Assembly (NCBI GenBank): GCA_018268355.1
Contig: JAFDWR010000002.1
Coordinates: 62,001 to 126,000, forward strand
DNA length: 64,000 nucleotides
Source of the DNA: Armatimonadota bacterium
GTDB lineage: Bacteria > Armatimonadota > Fimbriimonadia > Fimbriimonadales > Fimbriimonadaceae
Direction of reading: 5' to 3'
The position numbers were made by a program, and so were the translations under genes. Positions 1 to 5,881 of this stretch are shown in pieces (the stretch's first letter is position 1; every line of letters begins with the position of its first letter). The notes under the pieces are model-generated. The model worked only from the letters and a program-made list of their open reading frames with translations. It was not told the origin of the DNA and did no database searches.

Positions 1-448
1 CAGAAAGCGCATAGGCGCCGATGGTTTCGCCAGCGGTGAGGCTGGGCAGGTACTTCGCCTTCTGCTCTTCCGTGCCGAACAGCGCAAGGCCGACTTGGCT
101 GATGCCGCTCGTGATGCCATAAGTGACCGAGAACGAGCCGTTCAGGCTCATGAATTCGAGGATGCGCGCGGCGAGGTTCTTGCCGAGGCCGAGGCCGCCG
201 TGGGCTTCGGGCGCATCCACTCCGCAAAGACCAAGTTCGCCCGCCTTCTTGATCAGCTTGGGCATCAGTCCGTCTTCTTGCTTGTCGATCACCTCCACGT
301 GGGGCATGACCTCGTTCCGCGAGAATTGCTCGGCGGTTTCGATCATGAGCCGGTCGTCACTCGAGAAATCTTCAACGGTGAAGATTCGATCGGGGGTTTC
401 GGAGAAGAAGCTCGCACCCTTGGGAGCCGTTGACGCAGAAGTTTGCAT
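1..448 (-). CDS. Acyl-CoA dehydrogenase, N-terminal part (runs off left edge)
   Basis: The reverse strand encodes 149 residues from ATG at 448 and continues past position 1 without a stop. After a 15-20 residue leader the protein has the all-helical N-terminal domain of acyl-CoA dehydrogenases: a helix with FSRNEVMPH, then GELGLCGVDAPEAHGGLGLG, then a run ending near TGISQVGLALFGTEEQK and TAGETIGAYALS, which leads into the FAD/substrate region. The enzyme would oxidise an acyl-CoA to the trans-2-enoyl-CoA and pass electrons to ETF. The chain-length class cannot be read from this part. A CATAAT box lies about 23 nt upstream of the start. The LiuC-like hydratase and carboxylase at 45-47 kb could act in the same type of pathway, but that link is inference. 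Confidence 0.85.
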   Translation of the reverse strand, partial: MQTSASTAPKGASFFSETPDRIFTVEDFSSDDRLMIETAEQFSRNEVMPHVEVIDKQEDGLMPKLIKKAGELGLCGVDAPEAHGGLGLGKNLAARILEFMSLNGSFSVTYGITSGISQVGLALFGTEEQKAKYLPSLTAGETIGAYALS

Positions 449-503
449 GGAGGTGTGGTCCTTAGTGCCTTATTATGAGATGTTATCGGGGTAGCTTGAG
501 AAG

Positions 504-1223
504 GTGATTTCGTTTGCCCTTGCCCTGAGCCTTGCGCCCAACCGCTCTGGACTCGATGCCCTCAAGCGTCTGGCCGATGCAACGTCGAAATGGAAGGACG
601 TTGAGGTCTACGCGCTCCGATGGTCGACGATTTCGGTCAACACGCCGTCTTGGATTGCTGAAGACCCCTTCCGGCTTTTCATCAAGGACGCAAAGACCCA
701 GCGCTATGAGACCTCGAGCATGTGGGGCGATTCCCTCATCATCGTTATGAACGCTGACAAGGCTTGGATTGACAACCGTGAGGGCCCCGGCCAGGGCTAC
801 GTTCGGATGAAGCCGCCCGCCCTTGGCAACTTGATCTCGGATGTCACTTTTGGCGACCAGCCGAGTCCGCTTTGGTCGTTCCTGGCTGGTTCAGCGGCGA
901 TGGAGAAGCTCGCCGACCCCGAAAAGGACGTTGTGGAGACCAAGCCCGGGGAGCTGCGGCTCACCTCCACCCAGTTTGGGGCGATGAAGGTCACCTACCT
1001 GCCCGGGAAAGAACCCGTTTTGCTCAGCTTGGAGTACGACAACCTCCCGTTCTATAAGTCGACCGCCGCGAACTTCTTCTTTGACGAGATCCCTGATGTG
1101 AAGGACCCAATGACGCGGCTCGAGATACGCCGCCGCCCCTTGCGCGTTCCAAAGGACTGGTTTGAGATCAAGGTGAAGACGACCAGTCGGCCCGTGGTCG
1201 ACGACGAAGGCGACCGCGGGTAA
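504..1223 (+). CDS. LolA-like / outer-membrane lipoprotein-sorting-like protein
   Basis: A 239-residue protein with a GTG start. The first 15 residues are hydrophobic and look like a weak signal sequence (FALALSLA). The body, starting with DALKRLADATSKWKDVEVY, has the layout of LolA/LppX-type half-barrels: a short amphipathic helix, then alternating beta strands such as PFRLFIKDAKTQRYETSS and SLIIVMNADKAWIDN. This resemblance is by pattern only. The C-terminus is basic, then acidic. It is transcribed divergently from the acyl-CoA dehydrogenase and sits just upstream of a tRNA gene. If the fold call is right, it would bind a lipid or lipoprotein in the periplasm. No specific ligand can be assigned. 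Confidence 0.55.
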   Translation: MISFALALSLAPNRSGLDALKRLADATSKWKDVEVYALRWSTISVNTPSWIAEDPFRLFIKDAKTQRYETSSMWGDSLIIVMNADKAWIDNREGPGQGYVRMKPPALGNLISDVTFGDQPSPLWSFLAGSAAMEKLADPEKDVVETKPGELRLTSTQFGAMKVTYLPGKEPVLLSLEYDNLPFYKSTAANFFFDEIPDVKDPMTRLEIRRRPLRVPKDWFEIKVKTTSRPVVDDEGDRG

Positions 1224-1238
1224 CCTTCGGACCGCTGC

Positions 1239-1314
1239 GGGCCTGTAGCTCAATGGTCAGAGCAGGCGGCTCATAACCGCTTGGTTGCGGGTTCGAATCC
1301 CGCCGGGCCCACCA
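1239..1314 (+). tRNA. tRNA with CAU anticodon (Ile2 or elongator Met)
   Basis: A complete cloverleaf can be drawn. The 7-bp acceptor stem pairs 1239-1245 with 1304-1310 and includes one T-G pair. The D arm is GCTC/GAGC. The anticodon stem GGCGG/CCGCT carries loop CTCATAA, giving anticodon CAT. The T arm is GCGGG-TTCGAAT-CCCGC, and the discriminator A is followed by an encoded CCA (1312-1314). The absence of the initiator-type mismatch at the acceptor end, and of a GGG/CCC anticodon stem, argues against fMet. The stretch around AGAGCAGGCGGCTCATAA resembles tRNA-Ile(CAU), which needs lysidine at C34. Elongator Met remains possible. Confidence 0.93.
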
Positions 1315-1376
1315 TTCGCCTCCCTCTTTTCGCTTTGTTTCGGGCACTACCGGTCTGGCCTGATGGTTGGAACCTC

Positions 1377-1769
1377 ATGGTGGTTGGCACAAAAGCGCAG
1401 TTCTACAGGAGCTACTGGCTCCATATCGTCGCCGTCATGGTGGTCGAGATGGTTGCGTTCCAATGGATTTACTCAACCCGCCAGGGTTGGGAGCTGGCGT
1501 GGCCGGTCATGCCCCTTTTCGTTGCGATTGGATTGAGCATCCTGCGCCTGTGGACGAACTTTGAGGGTTGGAGGCTGCTGTTCAGGTCCATCCTTGAGGG
1601 GCTGATTCTCCTCTGCTGGACCTCCATCGTGGGGTCTTTGGTGTTTGCCTTCAGCCCGCTCGGCAGGGGCGACGACATTGGCTTCTTCTTGATGGGAATC
1701 TGGATTTATAGCGGCCCACCGCTTCTGCTCGGCATCATTATCCTTTTGATTTTGAAGTTGCGCGAGTGA
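1377..1769 (+). CDS. Small four-helix membrane protein, unknown
   Basis: A 130-residue protein that I do not recognise. The ATG at 1377 is preferred because the longer in-frame reading starts inside the tRNA. Four hydrophobic stretches are visible: around YWLHIVAVMVVEMVAFQWIY, LAWPVMPLFVAIGLSIL, LLFRSILEGLILLCW-TSIVGSLVFAF, and FFLMGIWIYSGPPLLLGIII. The first is preceded by positively charged residues. It is followed 16 nt later by another small membrane protein gene on the same strand, so the two are probably cotranscribed. There is no convincing Shine-Dalgarno sequence. The function is unknown. Confidence 0.6.
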   Translation: MVVGTKAQFYRSYWLHIVAVMVVEMVAFQWIYSTRQGWELAWPVMPLFVAIGLSILRLWTNFEGWRLLFRSILEGLILLCWTSIVGSLVFAFSPLGRGDDIGFFLMGIWIYSGPPLLLGIIILLILKLRE

Positions 1770-1785
1770 CAGGACCTGAGGTTGC

Positions 1786-2079
1786 ATGAAGAAGCCGATC
1801 GACGAAGCCACCTACCGCCGCCGCCGAGACATCTGGATCGGCGTGACCAACGTGATCTTCACGATCTCGCCCGCCGTACTGCAAGTGGACCGGCTGCTGC
1901 ATCCCGATTCCGAACTCTCGAGTCCCCTAGCCCCCTTTTGGCTGATGTTGATGTTTACGTGGTGCCTGCTGCCCTTCGCGTGGCTCTTTGCGACCTTCTA
2001 TTGGATCAGGCGGAAGAACTGGTGCACGTTTGGCTACAACGTCTTGTCGTTTGTTCTGGGGATGTCGTTTTTCCGGTGA
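1786..2079 (+). CDS. Small membrane protein, unknown
   Basis: A 97-residue protein with a basic N-terminus (YRRRRD) and two to three membrane segments: WIGVTNVIFTISPAVLQV, FWLMLMFTWCLLPFAWLFAT, and a final weak one ending VLGMSFF. A GAGG Shine-Dalgarno sequence sits 7-8 nt upstream of the ATG. The gene follows the previous membrane protein by 16 nt and ends 16 nt before the convergent gene at 2096. No family was recognised. Confidence 0.6.
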   Translation: MKKPIDEATYRRRRDIWIGVTNVIFTISPAVLQVDRLLHPDSELSSPLAPFWLMLMFTWCLLPFAWLFATFYWIRRKNWCTFGYNVLSFVLGMSFFR

Positions 2080-2095
2080 TAACGGCTGAAGATAC

Positions 2096-2608
2096 CTAGC
2101 GTGTCCAAGTCTCGCCCATGGCGACCGGCTTGGTGCTTTTTGGGGCAGTCTCCGCGGGACCCATTTCGACTTGAATCAGGCGGATGGCCCGGACATCCGA
2201 TAGCTTCGGACAGCTCTCCGGCATTTCGATATCCCACGAAAACGTGTTCCCAGGCAAGATCGAGACCCACTGCTGGTTGGGATTGTCTTTTCGCCGGAAG
2301 TCGGGCATCGAGACACGAACTTTCTCCCCGCGTTTGTCCTCCACCTCGATCGCCAAGGAGCTCGGCTGCAGGTCGACGGAAATGGTCCGGTCTTCGACGT
2401 TGGATACCGAGAACTGACACCATCTGTCGGAATCGGTAATGAGGGTCAAGGCCACGTCCGAACGCGCACCTGGGTTCAAGGCAGTCCATGTGAGGGTTTG
2501 CCGGCGACTCCAACTCCGAGGCACCAAGAGCGAACAGACAGCGAGCAGACCGAAGGCAAGGATGAAGCCGATGACCAGATTCCGCAGCCACCACTTCCAA
2601 ACTTTCAT
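2096..2608 (-). CDS. Membrane-anchored hypothetical protein
   Basis: A 170-residue protein with a single N-terminal membrane anchor (LVIGFILAFGLLAVCSLLV) followed by a soluble, beta-rich region of about 140 residues. The start at 2608 (MKVWKWW) is chosen over an upstream in-frame TTG because GGGGAAGGG lies directly before it. A TATCCT box is at 2623-2628 on the complementary strand. The soluble part, ending with LPGNTFSWDIEMPESC and a Pro/Lys-rich tail, looks like a small extracytoplasmic beta domain. It was not assigned to a family. Confidence 0.6.
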   Translation of the reverse strand: MKVWKWWLRNLVIGFILAFGLLAVCSLLVPRSWSRRQTLTWTALNPGARSDVALTLITDSDRWCQFSVSNVEDRTISVDLQPSSLAIEVEDKRGEKVRVSMPDFRRKDNPNQQWVSILPGNTFSWDIEMPESCPKLSDVRAIRLIQVEMGPAETAPKSTKPVAMGETWTR

Positions 2609-2630
2609 CAGCCCTTCCCCAAAAGGATAC

Positions 2631-2663
2631 AACGCTCCCGAACCTCAAAAGTTCGGGAGCGTT
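2631..2663 (-). terminator. Rho-independent-type hairpin after the PcfJ-like gene
   Basis: A perfect 13-bp inverted repeat (2631-2643 with 2651-2663) has a 7-nt loop. It starts 5 nt after the stop of the PcfJ-like gene. In the reverse direction it is followed by GTATCC and then TTTT. The TATCCT just beyond it can also serve as the -10 box of the next gene. Confidence 0.75.
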
Positions 2664-2667
2664 GAAG

Positions 2668-3807
2668 TTACCAGACGTAGCTGTCCTGGGCCACGGAGAG
2701 CCTGTGGACCTGCGCCCACAGCCGCACCGCCTTTTGCTCGTGGAGGCTCGGCATCACGTTCTTCTTCGCCCGGACCTGGACCACCGCCCTCGACGCATGG
2801 TCGACCTCGACCGTGAGGCGCGCATACTCCTCGCCTCCTGCGATGGGGTCGGTCATCCAGCGAAAGCTGAGGATGCTCGTTCCCTTGCCAAGGCAGTCGT
2901 AGGCGTAGCTGGCTACGCAGTTGTTCTGCGCCTGCCCCTCGTTCCACAGCTCCTTTCGAGTGACGAGCTCGACCGCCTCGACCCGCGCGAACCGATACCG
3001 ATGAACCCAATCGGAAAACCGCCGCTGCCACCGGTCCTTGCTCTTGGGCTTCAGCAGGAGCAGTTCGCGGTAGTACGAGGTCGCGAAGTGGATCATCGGC
3101 TCGACCGGCGCAGTCGCGGGATCGCCACCGAGGTCCACCATCCAGGCATGCAGGCTCTCGGGAAGGATGTCGACCACCTTTGCCGAACGCGGAAACGCCC
3201 GGCAGATCCCACGCACCATGTTGAACCACGATTCCCCGAATCCGAGGTCCGTGTACCAAAGGAGACGAAGCAGCCGGCTCCGCAGACCTGGCTTCAGCGA
3301 ATGCGTTTCCGACATCGCCAATACCACGGCCTCCGCCAACGATTTCGCTGGCGAAGTGTTCAACACTTGATGCAATTCGGTCCGGGTCAGATGTATTGCA
3401 ACTGGCGCGAGCGATTCACCCAGAGCGGCGCGGCGGAACCACTCCGCGTAGTCCGTATCCACGCTTCCCACTCCGTGGGACACTTGTTGGCCAGGTTGAT
3501 GCGAGTAAAGCGCGCGGTACAAGATTTCCGGCACCGGATATCGCACATAGCAATGGTCAATCCACTCCCGAAATCTCAACTCGGGTGAATGCTTGATGCT
3601 ATGAAATTCGGCCGGGTTTCGAATCGGGTCCCAGTTTTGCGCTTCAGGGCAAAGCCAGGCTCGAAAAACCTCTTGTTCATGCTTTCTGTTGCGTCGATGA
3701 AGCGATAGTCGATCTTGACGATTCGCCTCGATAAGTGCGAGTTGCGCTGCACGCGCCGCCTCCAATCGGGCAGCATCACGGGCAGCCCTGGATTTGAGCT
3801 TGCTCAT
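2668..3807 (-). CDS. PcfJ-domain-like protein
   Basis: A 379-residue cytoplasmic protein. The N-terminal 40 residues are Ala/Arg-rich and probably coiled. The C-terminal 130 residues carry a PcfJ-type pattern: an LVTRKELWNEGQAQNNCVAS segment with a conserved Cys after an Asn pair, then SILSFRW, then a beta pair ARLTVEVD...AVVQVRAKKN, then a final helix with a Trp (KAVRLWAQVH). PcfJ-like proteins occur on conjugative plasmids and in integrated elements and have no settled biochemical function. Here the gene lies between housekeeping genes with no other conjugation genes nearby. A TTTTAT box ends 6 nt before the ATG, and a structured region of about 190 nt lies further upstream. Confidence 0.7.
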   Translation of the reverse strand: MSKLKSRAARDAARLEAARAAQLALIEANRQDRLSLHRRNRKHEQEVFRAWLCPEAQNWDPIRNPAEFHSIKHSPELRFREWIDHCYVRYPVPEILYRALYSHQPGQQVSHGVGSVDTDYAEWFRRAALGESLAPVAIHLTRTELHQVLNTSPAKSLAEAVVLAMSETHSLKPGLRSRLLRLLWYTDLGFGESWFNMVRGICRAFPRSAKVVDILPESLHAWMVDLGGDPATAPVEPMIHFATSYYRELLLLKPKSKDRWQRRFSDWVHRYRFARVEAVELVTRKELWNEGQAQNNCVASYAYDCLGKGTSILSFRWMTDPIAGGEEYARLTVEVDHASRAVVQVRAKKNVMPSLHEQKAVRLWAQVHRLSVAQDSYVW

Positions 3808-4065
3808 GGTCTGATAAAAAGTTAATGGAGGTCAGGCCTAGGCCCAAGTTGCCCCTTGAGGCAAGGCGTAGCCTAGGTGAAAGGGTTGATGCCCATTTGG
3901 GCGGGGGAGCACGACCGAGCGTGCTCATCGCTAGTGGGTGCTAGAGCACCCTCCGCGGGACACTCTAGCCATAGATCAGGCAGAGGTTAGACATAGTGGA
4001 GGGATCATGAAGCAGACAGGCCCTAATTGTCAAGGCCTGCCTTCATGATTCTTAACAAAATGCGA
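3808..4065 (-). other. Multi-hairpin non-coding region between accA and the PcfJ-like gene
   Basis: These 258 nt contain no convincing gene but several inverted repeats. 3837-3843 pairs with 3871-3877 and encloses 3849-3853/3860-3864. 3891-3894 pairs with 3899-3902. 3907-3913 pairs with 3920-3926 (7 bp, 6-nt loop). 3936-3941 pairs with 3946-3951 (6 bp, TAGA loop), and this is enclosed by 3930-3934/3965-3969. 4004-4012 pairs with 4041-4049, extended by 4017-4022/4034-4039. On the reverse strand TTGACA (4028-4033) and CATGAT (4004-4009) are 18 nt apart, a good promoter that would give an RNA of about 190 nt reading toward the PcfJ-like gene. It could be a structured leader, a small RNA or a repetitive palindromic element. 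Confidence 0.5.
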
Positions 4066-5037
4066 TTATTCGCCGAAGATTCCCATCGCGCGGAACTTGG
4101 CGTACCGCTCGGCCTTGATCTCGGCCCCGCTCTTGCCTTCGAATCCGGCCAGCGCGGAAATGATCGCCTCGCGCACCGAGGTCGCCGCCTCGATGGGGTC
4201 GCGGTGAGCGCCGCCCTTCGGTTCGTCGATGATCCCATCGACAAGGCCAAACTCCAGCGCAGACTGCGCGGTCAGGCGGAGCGCCTTTGCCGCGTCGGCA
4301 CCGCGATCAGCGGCTCGCCAGAGGATGCTCGCGCAGCCCTCAGGGGCGATGACGGAATAGATCGCGTGCTCCAAGATGAGAACCTTCGACGAGCAGGCAA
4401 TGCCAATTGCGCCGCCCGAACCGCCCTCGCCGATGATCACGCTGACCGAAGGCACCGTCAGCTCGAACATCTTGAGCATGCTTGCGGCAATCGCCTCGCT
4501 GATGCCGCGCGATTCGGCCTCCACGCCTGCATCCGCGCCGGGCGTATCGACAAACGTCACCACCGGCATCTTGAATCGCTCAGCGATTTCAAAAAGGCGG
4601 GTCGCCTTGCGATAGCCTTCGGGCCGTGCGTAGCCAAAGTTGCGCACCTGCCGCTCCTGGATATTGCGGCCCTTCTGGTGGCCGAGGACAATGACGCCCT
4701 TGCCATTCAGCTTCGCCACGCCGCCAAGGATCGCCTGGTCGTCCGCACAGCGGCGGTCACCGGCAAGGGGCAGAAAGTCGGAGAAGCAGCCGCTGATGTA
4801 ATCCTGGGTGTAGGGCCGCTTATCGGCGCGGGCCACGAGCACCTTTTCCCACGGGCTCAGCCGGGCATACATGACCTCGATGTAGTGGTTCGCGCGGGTC
4901 TCGTATTCAACGGCCAGATTTTCAATCGCGATGCGCTTGGAGGGGTCAATCTCGCGGCGGGCGCGTTCGCGCAGCTTCGCAATGTTCTCCTCAAGGTCGA
5001 TCAGGGGCTGTTCCCACTCTTTGTAACTCTTCGCCAT
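4066..5037 (-). CDS. accA: Acetyl-CoA carboxylase carboxyltransferase subunit alpha
   Basis: A 323-residue AccA of normal length. With AccD it transfers carboxyl from carboxybiotin to acetyl-CoA, making malonyl-CoA for fatty-acid synthesis. The N-terminus has the alpha-subunit helix pair (LIDLEENIAKLRER...). The core includes GVIVLGHQKGRN, the PEGYRKATRLFEIAERF segment, VDTPGADAG, GEGGSGGAIGI and an APEGCASILWR loop, all family signatures. It begins 3 nt after the accD stop, so the two subunits are made together. The biotin carboxylase at 45 kb is not adjacent. Confidence 0.97.
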   Translation of the reverse strand: MAKSYKEWEQPLIDLEENIAKLRERARREIDPSKRIAIENLAVEYETRANHYIEVMYARLSPWEKVLVARADKRPYTQDYISGCFSDFLPLAGDRRCADDQAILGGVAKLNGKGVIVLGHQKGRNIQERQVRNFGYARPEGYRKATRLFEIAERFKMPVVTFVDTPGADAGVEAESRGISEAIAASMLKMFELTVPSVSVIIGEGGSGGAIGIACSSKVLILEHAIYSVIAPEGCASILWRAADRGADAAKALRLTAQSALEFGLVDGIIDEPKGGAHRDPIEAATSVREAIISALAGFEGKSGAEIKAERYAKFRAMGIFGE

Positions 5038-5040
5038 GGC

Positions 5041-5835
5041 TTACTTCCCTGCTCCCATCGTTTCGACCAAGAGCGTGAGCACTGCGGGCAGCTCCTTCCG
5101 GTGGACAATCCGGTCGATCATCCCGTGGGCCACGCCATATTCGGCCATCTGAAAATCGTCGGGCACCTTGCCCACCCCAGCTTGCTTGCTCACGCGCAGA
5201 CCGGCAAATCCCACCATTGCCTTCGGCTCGGCGAGGATTACGTCGGCGACGGAGGCATAGCTCGCGAGGACGCCCGCCATCGTCGGATCGGTGAAGACGG
5301 CGATGTAAGGCACGCCGGCCTCGCGGCATCGCTCCACCGTCGCAGTGGTCTTTGCCATCTGCATGAGCGAGAGGAGTCCTTCTTGCATTCGCGCGCCGCC
5401 CGAAGCGCAGAAGACGATCGCTGGAACGCCCATCTCAGCGGCCCTTTCAAGGGTCCGCGCAACCTTCTCGCCCGCAACCGCGCCCATCGAACCACCCATG
5501 AAGCTGAAATCAGAAACCGCGATCGCGACCGTCTTGCCCTGGAGCTTGGCGGTGCCACAGATCATCGAGTCCTTCTCGCTGGTCTTAGCTTGGGCCTGGC
5601 CGTATTTCTCCGCGTAATCCGGGAAGGCGAGGGGGTCGACGGAGTGAAGGTTCTCGTCCATCTCGACAAACGAGCCTTCGTCAAAGGTCCATTCGATGCG
5701 GGTACGCGCACTCAATCGATGGTGTTTGCCGCAGTTCGGACATACCCTCAGGTTCTGTTCGAAGTCATTGCGGAACAGCGTTTTCTTGCATCCATCACAT
5801 TGCAAGAAGGCATCGGTGGGTGGCTTCTTTTGCAT
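5041..5835 (-). CDS. accD: Acetyl-CoA carboxylase carboxyltransferase subunit beta
   Basis: A 264-residue AccD with an N-terminal four-cysteine zinc ribbon (Cys13, Cys16, Cys32, Cys35 in CDGC...CPNC) followed by the crotonase-fold core. Diagnostic segments include DFSFMGGSMGAVAGEK, CASGGARMQEGLLSLMQMAK, FTDPTMAGVLASYA and EPKAMVGFAG. It forms the heterotetrameric carboxyltransferase with AccA, encoded 3 nt downstream. A TATCCT box (complement of 5850-5855) lies 14 nt before the ATG, so the 5' leader would be only about 7 nt. Confidence 0.97.
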   Translation of the reverse strand: MQKKPPTDAFLQCDGCKKTLFRNDFEQNLRVCPNCGKHHRLSARTRIEWTFDEGSFVEMDENLHSVDPLAFPDYAEKYGQAQAKTSEKDSMICGTAKLQGKTVAIAVSDFSFMGGSMGAVAGEKVARTLERAAEMGVPAIVFCASGGARMQEGLLSLMQMAKTTATVERCREAGVPYIAVFTDPTMAGVLASYASVADVILAEPKAMVGFAGLRVSKQAGVGKVPDDFQMAEYGVAHGMIDRIVHRKELPAVLTLLVETMGAGK

Positions 5836-5881
5836 GACCGGGGACCGCTAGGATACCTAAAGGTAACATGACGGGGCCGCC

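Noticed and set aside
1281-1376. Upstream extension of the membrane protein at 1377 into the tRNA
   Set aside because: The extra residues come from the tRNA 3' half and have no Shine-Dalgarno sequence or homology.
4027-5871. 614-codon open frame on the forward strand over accA/accD
   Set aside because: It is an antisense shadow of two well-conserved genes in GC-rich DNA; its translation has no domain pattern.
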